Assembly (NCBI RefSeq): GCF_000005505.3
Contig: NC_016132.3
Coordinates: forward strand, 6,386,001 to 6,450,000
Length of the DNA: 64,000 nucleotides
Reading direction: 5' to 3'
DNA from: Brachypodium distachyon
Taxonomy: Eukaryota > Streptophyta > Magnoliopsida > Poales > Poaceae
This document shows, in pieces, positions 41,641 to 53,434 of the stretch. The notes below the pieces were generated by a model. It was not told where the DNA came from, searched no databases, and saw only the letters and a list, made by a program, of their open reading frames with translations. The stretch's first letter is position 1. Each line of letters opens with the position of its first letter. A program made the position numbers and the translations under genes.

Positions 41641-42733
41641 ATCCTATATGCACCATCATGTCCACCCGAACCGTACAACATTTATTCGTGCCTACTTTTT
41701 AAGAGTTAACATGACATACGCCACTTTTAAAAAATGCCACTACGGTAGATCGAAAGATGCCACTGTAATGACCTTTTTTTTTTTTGAAACATCAAAATCA
41801 TGGTGGCAATTTTCAAATAACTAAGAATTGCAGTGGCATATTGAAATTGGTTTTTTTATTATTATTACAACGTATAAACTGAAGGAATCTCGCCTGTCAA
41901 GAGGTTTGAGTCAATCAATTGTTATGATTCTCGAGCGCTTCTTTGGTTCAGACTTAGTACTCAAATTTTAAGCATTTGGATATCTATCCAACGGATCTCT
42001 GCATGCCCACCACATGTTACTTCCTCGTACAAAACTGAGAATGTTCTTTATCTCTCGGTCGACTCAAATTTACTTTCTCATGTTACATTTGATATCCGTC
42101 GACTCAAATCAATCTTCTTGCCAACCTCATGTTTAGATGACTTATTTCGTTTGTTAGTACGGAATATGATCAGTACTTGCACTAAAATAACGAGAAGTAT
42201 TTAGTAAGGAAAGAAGGAGCAGAGGACGTAGCGTACAAAAATGGCGTGTACGAAACTAGAGAGTACTCAACAAACTTGCGTGCACTTGACAGAAATTCCA
42301 AAAAAGAAGATGCAAGTCGAACATCTAAAAGACATTGCGGAATTAATGATAGTACTTGTTAGTATTAAAAAATATCACATCTTCGCCATGCACCTTACAC
42401 AGCGAGCCGACACGAACTGAACCAGAGCGTGACCTATTCGATCTCAGCCCACACAGCCGATCGAGAACCAAACCACTCTGCTGGTTTTCAAGTTTGAACA
42501 ACAAGTATAGAGAGGAAAACAAAACAAATGGGTTAGCACATATATCAAGAGCTATTGTTATATGATGCCGTTGGTAAGATGCGTCGGCCGGCGATCACTT
42601 CAACCTTCTCGCATCATATAGTAGTATAAAGATCGCTGCGAATGCCTGGATGCATCCAAAGCCCAGCAATGGCTGCCGGGGAATCAGAGGAGCTAGCCAT
42701 GCATTGCGCGGGACCGGCGAGGGCCGGGCCCGC
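41641..42733. other. Intergenic sequence, no gene seen
   Basis: AT-rich with a T run near 41775. No coding frame supported. The last 130 bases are probably the 3'UTR of the LEA-like gene on the minus strand. Confidence 0.4.
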
Positions 42734-43082
42734 CTAGTTGGCGCCGGTGGCGCTAGCGGCGGCGTCGGCAGCGGCACCGACAGCGTCCGCGGCAGCACCG
42801 GCAGCGTCCTTGACGGTGTCGGCGGCGCTCCGGGCGACCAGCTGCGCCTGCCCGACGGCGTCCTCCATGAGGCCGCCGGCGTGGGCCGCGCCGTCGTGCG
42901 CCGCGTCGTGGGCCGTCCCGGCCGCGTCGTGGGCCTGGTGCGCCACGTGGCCCGTCGTGTCCTGCACGAAACGCAAACGTTAAAGATGGAAGGATCTCCG
43001 GCCGGCCCGGCCCGATTGCTGTCTCACTGACCTGGGCGTGGCCCACCGCCTCGCCGGCCATGTGGCTCGCGTGCTCGGCCAT
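42734..43082 (-). CDS. Small LEA-like (group 3/LEA_4-type) protein, two exons
   Basis: Coding exons 43082-43032 and 42961-42734, joined across a 70-bp intron (GTCAGTGAG...TTTCGTGCAG), give 92 residues. The first exon codes MAEHASHMAGEAVGHAQ. The rest is Ala/Asp/His-rich with 11-mer-like amphipathic spacing (TAHDAAHDGAAHAGG, AADTVKDAAGAAADAVGAA), as in group 3 LEA proteins, which protect membranes and proteins on drying. A TATA box lies about 115 bases upstream and an ACGTGG abscisic-acid-type element further up (43229-43234). No Cys and no signal peptide. The exact family is inferred from composition. Confidence 0.75.
42962..43031 (-). other. Intron of the LEA-like gene (70 bp)
   Basis: Phase 0, GT-AG. 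Joins HAQ to DTTGHVAHQ in frame. Confidence 0.75.
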
Positions 43083-43196
43083 TGCTGACGAGTGACGACG
43101 GTCGGGGTTTTCTTTGTCCGAACGGCTGGTTTTTATTTGTATGCGATATGAAAATGCACTGGATGCTGTGATCAGGGGGAAAGGCGAGGCCGCCGT

Positions 43197-43202
43197 TTTA
43201 TA
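43197..43202 (-). promoter_or_regulatory. TATA box of the LEA-like gene
   Basis: Minus strand CCCTATAAAACGG, about 115 bases before the ATG. ACGTGG at 43229-43234 lies just upstream and suits ABA or drought control. Confidence 0.6.
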
Positions 43203-43616
43203 GGGGCGTTGCGGTTTCATGTCTGTGGACGTGGTTAATCTGGACGAGTATATCGTGCTCGTGCATGCTCGCCTCTCCGCCGGAGACGACGCGACGGACG
43301 GGCATTTGGACGGCGGAGCGGTTCCTTTGCACCACGCGCGCGACGCGATTGTGGACGTCCGGAGTTGACGGGTCCAACGCTTCTCCGGCCGGCGTTTCTG
43401 GGATCGACGAGAGCTGCACAAGAAAGACGGGCGAATTTGGGGCGTGCATTAATCGTCGTCCTCTCGTTGTTGTAGTTAACAGGAGGATGGGGCCTTGCAC
43501 AACAGTACTCGCAACTCGCAAGCAAAAGCGGAAACTGGCTGCTCGTCCCAGGCCCAGCCGACAGCTGTGCTCCCTATAAAAGATTTTTAAGCTATAGGGA
43601 AATGTTGAGTACAGCA

Positions 43617-43688
43617 TCCGTCGTAGTCTAGGTGGTTAGGATACTCGGCTCTCACCCGAGAGACCCGGGTTCAAGTCCCGGCGACGGA
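43617..43688 (+). tRNA. tRNA-Glu (CUC)
   Basis: 72 bases. Acceptor stem TCCGTCG/CGACGGA pairs fully. Anticodon stem CTCGG/CCGAG with loop CTCTCAC gives anticodon CTC. T arm CCCGG-GTTCAAGT-CCGGG. A TTTTT Pol III terminator follows at 43692-43696. No intron. Confidence 0.95.
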
Positions 43689-43696
43689 ATGTTTTT

Positions 43697-44531
43697 GCCC
43701 TTTTGCTTCAGGCACGCATCGATCATCCTATCTCCCAGTCCCACGGCTCACTGGCCAAGTGAGGTCGTACTGAGTAGTACTCCGTATCTGTTTGCTTGCT
43801 TCCGCCAGTAAAAAAAGCGCCACCAACGAGGCAAGTTGCTTAAAGACTAAGATCTTCTAGCTTTACCTAAAAGGAGGAAAAGAAAGCTAAAGAAACAGAA
43901 CAGTTAAGTGCGTCCACAGGGCAGTAGGGTGGCGGAGGAAGAAATCGAGGATGATGCACACAGCACACTGGAGTACTCTATACATTGGCATTAATTCGCT
44001 GAAATTAGTAAGCTTTATTGTTTTTTCTTCAATAAATTAGATGAACAAATGTAGTGGCCCTCAGAGGAGGAGACAATCCCCGACAGTCCGGGCCGCAAAT
44101 TTGATGATTTGGTCCAGGTTTTACTTGTCAATTTTAGTGATTCGAAGCAATAGTCCGGGCTTAATTCGCCACTGGTCGTGTAGCATGTGTCCTCTGGTAA
44201 CTAGATGCGTGCGGAAATTTTTAGTCAACATAAAAAGTATTCAAAACTGAAAACATATGATAAAATTTTATATTCTTCACTTGGTGGGGGATAGCTTGAT
44301 GGAAGTAACATGCATGCATGTGCAAAAATATGAGTTTTTCAGTAAATAGGTGTGAACGGATTAATTATGTGATGATATGGCATGCTTACATGGTTAGAAA
44401 AATCTAGTGAGTTGCTTCTACTTAGATATAAAAGATTAGCTGCTTGTATCTTTTTAAAACCTGGTAAAATGTGTGAGCTTTGAATCAACATTCAAACATC
44501 CCCATCTTGAAATCACTCCATATGTAAACTA
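43697..44531. other. Intergenic sequence, no gene seen
   Basis: No coding frame with a recognisable domain. Confidence 0.4.
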
Positions 44532-44640
44532 CTCCTTCCGTTTCATAATTCTTGTCGGTTACATGTATCTAGACACTTTTAAGAAATAGTTACATCCATT
44601 TTTGTTCAAATTTGAGATAGAAGTTATGAAATGAAGGGAG
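44532..44640. mobile_element. Stowaway-like MITE (109 bp)
   Basis: Left end CTCCTTCCGTTTCATAATTC, right end GAAGTTATGAAATGAAGGGAG, inverted repeats with the Stowaway consensus. Flanked by TA on both sides (44530-44531 and 44641-44642). Confidence 0.8.
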
Positions 44641-45201
44641 TACAAAATAAAAGGTTACACTGTTATATTTCATTAAAATGTGCGTTTTGAAGTTTAGTAC
44701 TATTAGTTCATTCAGCTAATTGACTGAGATCCTTAAAGAAATTAACCAGCCGAGAATTACCCAAAGCGATGAAATAAATAAACCCTCCCGGCGCAGCAGA
44801 ACCTGATGATGATGACTCAGCTCGCTTTACCTTGGCAGTTGGCACAGTCTCACACACCGAGACGAGATCGTGAAGCGCGGCGTGCGGCCAGTCAAGATCC
44901 GTCGGCTGGCTTCAACGTGGTTCGTTTCATTTCATTTCATACCAGTGAGAGTGAGAGAGAGAGAGAGCAGAGAAAGCAGAGAGCACGGGAGACGGGACAG
45001 GAGGAGAAGTCTCCAAAATCCAAAAGCTTCCACTCACACTCACAGCGCGTCCCCCACTAGCACTCCGGCTTTCCGTTTGGGCTCGGCCGCACATGCCGAC
45101 ACTACCCAACAACATTATTGATGACTTGATGTGCCGTCGCAAAGCGGCGCAAGAGAACAAAGAGCCCAGCGCCACGCGCGCGCACGAGCAAGCGAGTGAG
45201 T
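44641..45201 (+). promoter_or_regulatory. Promoter and 5'UTR region of the LEA_2/NHL gene
   Basis: Contains a GA-rich tract (AGAGAGAGAGAG near 44949-44968), common in grass 5'UTRs, then a CT/CA-rich stretch up to the ATG at 45202. No clear TATA picked. Confidence 0.4.
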
Positions 45202-46392
45202 ATGCAGCAGCAACCACTGATCCCTCCTCCTGCTGCGGCCCCGCTTCCCCTTCCACCGCGCATGCGGCCGCCAAGGGATCGCGACGCCGCATCCGCCAGG
45301 CCGCCGGAGCAGCAGCACCGGCAGCGGCTGGGGCAGGAGCCGCGGCCGTGGCGCGCGGCGGAGGGTCCCCCGGCGCGCGAGGCTCCCGTCGCGGCCGCCA
45401 GGACCAGGTCGCCGGAGCCGAGGAAGAAGAACCACCTCGCTGCGGAGGGTCCCCCGGCGCCCGAGGTTCCCGTCGCCGCCGCCAGGACCAGGCCGTCGGA
45501 GCCGAGGAAGAACCACCTCGCTGCGGCGGAGGGTCCCCCCGCGCGCGAGCCTCTCGTCGCTGCCTTGTCGAGGCCACCGGATCAGCCTCACGGCGCGCCA
45601 GAGGGCCGCACGGCTCACGAGTCTCCCGTCGCCCCCGTGGCGAGGCCCCCGGCCCCGGAGGACCGCGAGCCTCCCGTGGCCCGGCCGCCGGAGCCGCGGC
45701 CGGGGCCGTACTACGCGCCGGTGGGGCACGCGGGTCCCGCCGCCGCGACCACGCACGGGCCGCCGCCACCACCGGAGCCGCCGCGTGAACCGTGGCCGTA
45801 CCCGCCGTACTACTACATCGAGCCGGAGCCCGCGCGGCGCAGGAGGCGCACCTCGGCCCTGGCGTCGTGCCTGGCGGCGGCGGCGTTCCTCCTGCTCGCC
45901 GGTGGCATCGCTGCGACGGCGCTGTTCCTCCTCTTCCGCCCGCACCCCCCCGACATCGCGGTGGCCGCGGTGCGGCTGCCGTCCTTCGCGGCCGCCAACG
46001 GCACCGTGGCCTTCACCTTCGAGCAGCTGGCCACGGTGCGGAACCCGAACCGCGCGCCGCTCTCCCACTACGACAGCTCGCTCCGCGTCGCCTACGCAGG
46101 CGGCGAGCTGGGGTCCGTCTACATCCCCGCGGGCCTCATCGACGGCGGCGGCTCCAAGCGCATGTCCGCCAGCTTCGCCGTCCAGGCATTCCCCGCCGCG
46201 GTACCGCCGCCGCTGGAGATGGCCGCGCAGCAGCCGGCGGCGGCGGCCGTGGTGATGGAGGTGGACTCGTTGCTGGTGGTCAAGGGGAGGGTCACGATGC
46301 TGCGGGTGCTCACGCACCGGGTGCAGGCGGCCAAGTTGTGCCGCGTCGGCGTCTCGCCGGTTGACGGCAGGGTGCTTGGCTTCCGTTGCTGA
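45202..46392 (+). CDS. Proline-rich LEA_2/NHL (NDR1/HIN1-like) membrane protein
   Basis: Single-exon gene, 396 residues from ATG 45202. Residues 1-210 are Pro/Ala/Arg-rich with about three tandem units of 27-28 residues beginning AEGPPA (near 53-130). A basic run RRRRR at about 212-216 precedes one membrane segment (about 218-245). The C-terminal part is an LEA_2 domain (VRLPSF, ATVRNPNRAPLSHYDSSLRVAY, PAGLIDGGGSKRM). NHL proteins sit in the plasma membrane with the LEA_2 part outside and act in defence or stress; the long Pro-rich cytoplasmic tail suggests protein binding. It is convergent with SEC22, about 590 bp apart. Confidence 0.85.
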   Translation: MQQQPLIPPPAAAPLPLPPRMRPPRDRDAASARPPEQQHRQRLGQEPRPWRAAEGPPAREAPVAAARTRSPEPRKKNHLAAEGPPAPEVPVAAARTRPSEPRKNHLAAAEGPPAREPLVAALSRPPDQPHGAPEGRTAHESPVAPVARPPAPEDREPPVARPPEPRPGPYYAPVGHAGPAAATTHGPPPPPEPPREPWPYPPYYYIEPEPARRRRRTSALASCLAAAAFLLLAGGIAATALFLLFRPHPPDIAVAAVRLPSFAAANGTVAFTFEQLATVRNPNRAPLSHYDSSLRVAYAGGELGSVYIPAGLIDGGGSKRMSASFAVQAFPAAVPPPLEMAAQQPAAAAVVMEVDSLLVVKGRVTMLRVLTHRVQAAKLCRVGVSPVDGRVLGFRC

Positions 46393-46981
46393 TCACTCGC
46401 TTGCTAGTTGCTTCTTGTGATGTTTAGGTTCTGGATTGAAATGTAAGAAATTTAGGGTTTTGATTGTAAGTGTAAGAAATTAATGACGCCAGAATTTTAC
46501 AGGAAACAGCGCAGCTTCTAGTATCATCTCACATTGTCAAGTCAGATCATTCAACTGAACAAATTTGGGAAATAGAAATAGCCTGCTCTTGTGGAATTTC
46601 ATCGCGGCCGAAACATTCTGCATAAAGTATGGTAAGCTACAGATCTTACATGGCGAGCTCGCAAAAAACATTACCATTTCGGAGATCGAAAGGCCGAAAG
46701 TAGTACAAATCTATTTAGTTCATGGAATGTGCGGGCTCCAAGAAGTCATGGAATGTGCGGGATACAAGAATTCATGGAACACATCCATGAAGATCAGCTC
46801 CATAACCAGGGTCTATACTACACGACGGGTTTACTGTTTGCTACTCTTGTTTGGGCGGCTACAAAGTACTCGCTTGAATAGGCAGATGCGGGATAAGCTG
46901 TAGTAGGAGCATCTGTTCAGCCATCGACGCCAAGAACTCGGAAGGGTCTCAGCGGTCGTAATGGACGACGTCCCAGCTTCA
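46393..46981. other. Convergent 3' region between LEA_2/NHL and SEC22
   Basis: Holds the 3'UTRs of both genes. AATTTAGGG...TGTAAGTGTAAGAAATTAATG near 46450 may be the plus-strand poly-A region. No gene seen. Confidence 0.5.
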
Positions 46982-49630
46982 CTACCATATCTTGTTCTTG
47001 ACCCAAAACAGCATCAGTACTATCCCAATCACAATAGCAACAGGGGCATACTTCCGGATTAAGGCCTGAAAATCAAAAGAAGAAACTGTCGGATATCATA
47101 TGTATGACAGGTTCAGTGCCACTGCGTATGAGTTGTTCAATACTTCATTATGGGATGATATGCAGGTCTCTTGCATATGTACATCAGGTGGCTGCTGTAG
47201 TTAACAATCAACTCAACTAAGACAAGAGACGACCAGCATTATCTTTGCTCGACCAGTTGGGTAATCTAATTTGTTTTATTAGTAGCAGCATATCAGTATT
47301 CAGCTAGTCAACAGAGATATGACTTCATTTCTGAAAGTTGGATGTGGGGTTACAGGTTGAATTTGTAAGCTTAACAAAAAGAAGATGCAAAAAATATTAC
47401 TACTAAGCATCAAATGGCAGGTTGTGCCAAATCACAATCGGAGCAAGTTGTTTTTTACTGCACATTTGTTTATGCCCCTCTTTTTATGCTTGGAGTGGGG
47501 ATTACAGCTAATGAAATTTGAAGCAAACTAGCCTGGAAGTAAACAAATAAAGCAAAATCGAAATATGAAAAATATTGTGCATAATAATTATGGAATCTTG
47601 AACTAGTTCAGTTTGAGGAAAAAAAAGGCTCAACGAGATGCTACAAAACAAACAAAATAGATCTACCTCAAAATTCCTTCCATTTAAGGACGGTGAAAAA
47701 GAAAAACATGACAAGAGTACCACAAACAAATAATAAGCCACACTTTATCTCATGTCCAATACAAAATTGACATTGTCGCACTACTCACATTCAGCTATCT
47801 GCTTGGATATATACACAATGTAGTGGAAAATGCAGTTACCTGGCGATTGAGATCCTTTGCCTTATCTGCATACATTCTGGTATCAGAGGTCAACCTACTA
47901 GACATTTGGCTCACCTCTGCAAAGGCCAAAAGAAACACTTCTTTGAGCAACCGTCTTAATTGACATGTCTGAGGTTATAATTATGCAACAATACATTAGA
48001 ACGGACTGCAGCAAGTTCCCTTGCCAAAAAGGAGGTGCTGGGGCAAGGGAATTCAGAATAAGACAACACTATGTGCCAAAAAAATAATGTAAATGCACAT
48101 AAAGCTTGCATGTTTTCTCGAAAAATAGGTGTACCAAGAAAACAAATCATTAAGGTAATCATAATACCTCCAAATTCAGGCTAGGATCCAAAAGATACAT
48201 GTGTAGTAAAGAATGGAAGAGTAAAAGGGCTTATTGAAGAAACTCACAGGACAAAAACCTATAGTCCAATGGAAAATTCACATAGTAACCTAACAGTCAT
48301 CCTAATAACTAATTCTCGTACTTTTTTAGGTAAGTACTAACAAATAGGCTCCAGCTAAACTCCAAATATGTGCAGAAGTCAATCACAATTTCACATGTCC
48401 TTCAGGCTAGAAAATATGATAAAGCAACAACACAACATAATAAACACAAGATGACAGTGGAAACTCACGGTCTAGTTTTTCACCCACACCAAGAACTTCT
48501 TGAACATTGCGAGTCATAATCTGGTGCACCTCGTAGAGCTCATCGTTCAGCTTGGTAAGGTTCCTTTGGGTTCTCGTATCCAAATACAGCTTCCTGGTTT
48601 TCTGGATGAACGTGTCTAAACAGAGACACATAAACTATCAACCAGTTGCTATTAAGAAATGAACGTAAAGAATATCATATAAGTTCGAGGAACCATACCA
48701 AATTTAATGAAAGCATATGGCCTCGCAGCAGTTTCAATTTGGTTGCCATTGACTCTCTCAAATTCATTTTTTAGATCTTCTAAATACTGGAATGCAAGCT
48801 TCTTTGGATAAGAACGATCACACATTGTCAAGTAGCATACACGGCCCTCGATGATGTAACTGTTTTGTTGAATCAAGGTGCAACAAAAGCAACTTTACTA
48901 GGGAAACAGGCTAAAAACTACAGCAAAGGATTTGCTTCTTAGTATGCATTATTAGTAAACTAGCAATGCAGCTCACAACGTGCAATCTACACACATAAAT
49001 ACATAATGTGTCATGAAGACAAGATGGTGTGTGTAGGACATAGCATACACGAGGTGTTGTAGATGCAAAACGAAAGAGGGTAGTCAAAGAAAATGTTTTG
49101 CATGATGTTGCGCAATCATTATCAAGTATTCAAGTCACCATTATCTTTGCCTCTTTGAAATGCAAAGGCAGATCTTAATAAGCAGGTGATTAGAATTCAA
49201 TATAAGTAGAAAGTAAGAATACACATTAAGACATGTAACTACTCAGTTAAAGCTTAAAGCTAAACATTCTCCTCACATCCAAAATTTAGATTTGTGGGCC
49301 AGAATAATGTGCACGTCAACTACTAATGAGGCTTGCATGGTTCTATTTCTTTCTGCGCGGAAATCTTTCATAAATATTTTTTTAACAGATCACTTTTTTC
49401 TGAAAGAGAAAATGCTTCAGGTAACATATGGGTTAAGGATACTGGAAAAAGTATGGTCCAGTCTCAATTGACAGCCTTGATGATTCATGTTGTCCTTTTG
49501 ATAAGTTCTTGAACAACAGTTTTGCTTGCTGCTTGTAGAAGTCAGCATCCTTCAGATCTCGACCGTCATCTAGCCCCTCCACCAATGGAAGGCCATCAGT
49601 GACACGTGCTATCATTGTCAGCTTCACCAT
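46982..49630 (-). CDS. SEC22: Vesicle-trafficking R-SNARE SEC22
   Basis: Five coding exons (49630-49443, 48859-48699, 48615-48469, 47916-47840, 47065-46982) splice in frame to 218 residues, the normal length. An N-terminal longin domain (MVKLTMIARVTDGLPLVEG start, about 1-125) is followed by an R-SNARE helix (about 130-190, MTRNVQEVL) and a C-terminal membrane anchor (about 197-214) ending in WVKNKIW. It is the v-SNARE for ER-Golgi transport. Introns 2-4 are small to medium and the last is 774 bp. A 5'UTR exon lies 1.5 kb upstream. Identification is firm. Confidence 0.95.
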
Positions 49631-49681
49631 TTTGGGAATGTAACAAGAACCAAACTAGCATAGATAATCTAAAACTGCCAC

Positions 49682-51183
49682 CTGCATGGAAAGCAGAGGA
49701 AAGGTAGTAAATACTTCAGACATGTTGCCCCATCAACCATTCGTAAATATTCCTAATGTTGACTTTACATTTTCACAACAATGATTCGTACTTATACAAT
49801 GACCATATATCTCAAATCGTGGCGGCTTAATATCTCAGCCAACATAAATAATAAGACTGGATGAAACTTATAACATGACTAATGCAACATCTCAAATAGT
49901 AACAGTGATATCTTAGCGTTCCAAGATTCAGAGCCAGCCCACTACATGAGCCAACAGGAGGTGAAACAAACCCCAGAAACAGAAGGACATCATCTGAAGC
50001 TTTGCATTCTTCAAACAGCATCTGCATATGTCTTACACTGCTTTGTTCATATGACTCACCAAGACCAGCAGCATTTATTTCAAATAAAAAAAGATAAATG
50101 CATCTACCAAATGAATAAACTTGCGGCAAGAATACCAAGGAGTGAGGGCCGATAACACTAGTGAGGTCATATCAAGATTATGATGGAATCTAAAAAATAT
50201 GGAAGTCGGATCGAAGGTATCAAGATATATGTCCTTAACAACCTGGCATTAAATAATTAACTTCCCTGAAACAAACTATTGGCCATTCTTTGTGGCTATG
50301 ATTATGAACTACACTAATAGGTCACATAAATCTATATCGGCATCATAAAACAAGCAATTGCCTCTTCAGACAGATTGACATGAGAACTTGCGTCCTAAAT
50401 GTTCCAGGCCTCTAACTCTAAGCATCCTGAGCACAAAAAAATGGTCATGTTAATAAATGTGAATGATATAACAGCTTTCAGATGCCATGGTCATGCCCAA
50501 ATATGCTAGGGTCATGACCGATAACTTCAATGTCAGAAAAATGCACATCAATGCTGCTGAGAGAGGGCACCCCAACTGAAGTCACAGAGGATTTTGCAAC
50601 AAATTGTATCCATAGGCATTGATTAGCCATGGTTTGTGTGTTACCGGACAACCAGAATAACCCACAACATACATCTATGCTAACAAAATTTCGGTCCACA
50701 GATATGAAGGGTGAGCCTAGCGCACAGCCAACCACCGATCCACCAGCACGATCCCGAGAAACAGTCACTCTATGGCAACAAGGAAAAAGGTCAGTGAGCA
50801 ACCTGGAGCACCTAACCACAATGAGCGAAACCCACGATTCAATAAGAGAAATGACGCAGAAACCACATGCATCCCTTCCGAAGGGCTTATCGAGGCAGCA
50901 ACTACAGCCAATCGACTTGCAGGCCCGCAACGGATCCGCTGAAATCACGCAACCAACGAACACCCCGCGTCCCCGCCAAAAACCCTAGCAGCTCCCCGGA
51001 TCGATCCGAAACCCCTCAACGAGCCCAAACGACAGCGACGAACAGATCCTGCACGACCACCGGAGTAGATCCGCGCGGATGGTTACGCATATGCCGTTGC
51101 GGCGAGCGCTGGGTACGGGTGGGCCGGCGGAGCAGGGAGGGGAGCCGCCGAAGGCGTGGGAATGGGGAAGGGGTCGTGCTTAC
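49682..51183 (-). other. 5'UTR intron of SEC22 (1502 bp)
   Basis: Donor GATG|GTAAGCAC at 51183 and acceptor CATGCAG|GTGGC at 49682. Long first introns in 5'UTRs often raise expression in plants. Frames inside it on either strand show no domain. Confidence 0.7.
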
Positions 51184-51390
51184 CATCTCGCGGCGGGCCA
51201 ACGCCTCCGCCTCGCCGGCTCGCGTCGTCGTCGTTCGCTCTGAGAGAGGCGGAGGAGAAGAAAGGAGAGGAAAGTCCCGGGGAGGCGCTTTTGTCGAGGC
51301 GGAAAGAGAAGGAAACAGCCCGTGATGGCTGGCGGCCTGGCGTGGTGGCATGGTCCGACCGCCGGGGGGGGGGCGCCGCTCCAACAAGTC
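51184..51390 (-). promoter_or_regulatory. SEC22 5'UTR exon with an upstream ORF made by splicing
   Basis: GC-rich, ends at the donor with ATG as its last three bases. After splicing this ATG reads a 9-codon frame (MVAVLDYLC, stop TAG) that ends before the real start. The 5' border is approximate. Confidence 0.5.
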
Positions 51391-51991
51391 GGTTCGAAAT
51401 TATGACGCAAAATGGATTCGAATACTCCTAATTGGTTTGGTTTGAACTTTGAACGAGGACGAAACACAATGGGGTCACTTGATGATGGTGATCAGACTCT
51501 GGTGCTGGACGTTTGAATCAAAACTGTAGGGCTTGTCTAGCAAAATTATGTTTTTAGTCAAAAGTGGATTAGGTATTTGAGGGATTGGTTACTCATCTCA
51601 TACTTACAAATCTTTCATCCACCCCAAAACACTACTGCCGGTGCCGGGAGTGTTTTAAACTGATAAAAAAACGAAATGTTTTCTGAGAAAAATCTAGATT
51701 AACCCTTGTAATCCATGCCTACCAAACGACGCATTTGGAGTTTTGAGTGTTTCTAGATTTCGATGGGATAATACTCTACAAGCACTAGAAAAGACATCGG
51801 TGCCAAACAAGACCTAATGGGTTGTCTAGAGGTTTGAGATTTTTTTGTTGCTGTAACGTCGAAGTTTGAACTGTAAATATTATGTGTTTTCAGATTCGTC
51901 CCATAGTAGCCATAGTTTTCTTGAAAATGAAAATGGCTTTTCTCTTTCCGTATCCAAATGGTTGGTCGAGGTTATTTCTGTCAAACAAGTA
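51391..51991. other. Intergenic sequence upstream of SEC22
   Basis: Probably holds the SEC22 promoter (minus strand). No gene seen. Confidence 0.4.
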
Positions 51992-52084
51992 CTCCATCCG
52001 ATACATAATAAGTGTCTCAGGTATAGTACTACTTTGTACTAACTTTATACTAAATCTGAGACACTTATTATGGTTCAAAGGGAT
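51992..52084. mobile_element. Stowaway-like MITE (93 bp)
   Basis: Left CTCCATCCGATACATAATAAGTGTCTCAG faces right CTGAGACACTTATTATGG...GGGAT. TA on both sides (51990-51991, 52085-52086). Confidence 0.75.
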
Positions 52085-52090
52085 TAATAA

Positions 52091-52394
52091 GGGCCTCTTT
52101 GATTCACAGTATTTGAAAAATACGGACATAGAAAAAATGAAGAATTTCTATGTCATGTCCACTTAAACTCTATAGGATTTTGTTGGTTCGAAAGTTTGCT
52201 TCATTGCACCAAAGAATTTCTTCCAAGAGGTTGGTGTGGATGGGAAATTTCCTATGAAATGTACTACGGATAAATCCTTTGGAAAAATTCCTATAGGATT
52301 AGATCCTACAAATCAAATGACCAACGTAGAAAAAATTCCTAAGGATTTCAACCCTACAAAATTCATATGAAAATCCTTTGAATCAAAGGAGGCA
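52091..52394. mobile_element. Tourist-like (PIF/Harbinger) MITE (304 bp)
   Basis: Left end GGGCCTCTTTGATTCA, right end TGAATCAAAGGAGGC, the well-known grass Tourist type. TAA duplicated at 52088-52090 and 52395-52397. Six bases from the Stowaway element. Confidence 0.85.
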
Positions 52395-52397
52395 TAA

Positions 52398-53434
52398 AAA
52401 GGAGTAGCCCGGTTCGAAAATACACGTTGCATGGAAGATATTATGATTGTTAGTAGTGCTAGATTTGTATTTTTTTTTACCACTTTTCACCTATGGAGAT
52501 TCATATAGGCCAAGGTTGTGAGATATATTGAAGGAGACCGTATGCAGTATGCTTAGTCACGGTTATTTTCTCACGCATTAATTGTAAGGAAATAAATTTT
52601 TATACCTTAGAGGACAGTATCATAACGGGCATATGATTGGGGCCTAGGCCAGCCAACGTCGGAGTAGTTTGCTAATCATCTTACAGATTTCTATTCCATA
52701 GTAGTAAAGGTAGACCTTACAGGAGCTCCAAGGTTACCCATTACAAAAACAGGAGTATGCTACAAAATGGACTAAAAACAGGATTGTCTAATCCATTCCA
52801 CCGCAATGTCAAATGAAGCCCCATTCTACACCCCTAGAATCTTAACCATACTGGATCGTGTTGCTAGGCTCTTTGCGGTCTCATTTTGATTCCAAGTCAA
52901 ATGCTGTTGGGCTTTGGACTAGTGTTGCAGTAGTAGTATCCTTTCTCCATCGCCTCCTAGTCCTAACTTCACTATGAAGTTCCTACAAGATTCTGGTCTG
53001 CCGCTCCAGGCACGGTCAAAGGTAAATTGGCCGTTCGAGACACATCGCCATCTTGACAAGGAACCCTGTTTCACTGTCAACTTAGGGCTCCAAATCATAC
53101 ACGATGGTTGAATCTCAAATTCGCTGACTAAGAAATACTAGTTCCAGTTTCCTTCTCAAGTTGTAACACTGATGGAGTTCAGTAGGAATACAGGTTACTG
53201 CTGAAACACGATCGAAGACATCATACAGCTCGTTGAGCCAACCTGTAATAAGATGTGGGATGCCATATATATACACAATTTACTTTACAAGATCATCCTA
53301 CCCTCCTAATTTTGCTGAACAAAGACAAAAACATGAAACGTCACCTCAGACCGTACAAAAAAAGTAGGGCATGGCGACACGATATCCAGTCAAATGTTAT
53401 CGAACCCTTTTTTTCCTTGAAGAACTTTCATTGC
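52398..53434. other. Intergenic sequence and SINA 3'UTR
   Basis: No coding frame supported. The last 100-200 bases are probably the 3'UTR of the minus-strand gene. Confidence 0.4.

Noticed and set aside
42650..43030. Plus-strand 126-codon frame over the LEA-like gene
   Set aside because: Opposite strand has intron borders, TATA box and LEA composition.
45115..46317. 400-codon minus-strand frame opposite the NHL gene
   Set aside because: Arg/Gly-rich shadow in very GC-rich sequence. The plus frame has membrane and LEA_2 features.
50629..50988. 119-codon frame in the SEC22 5'UTR intron
   Set aside because: No domain, antisense in intron, no gene signals.
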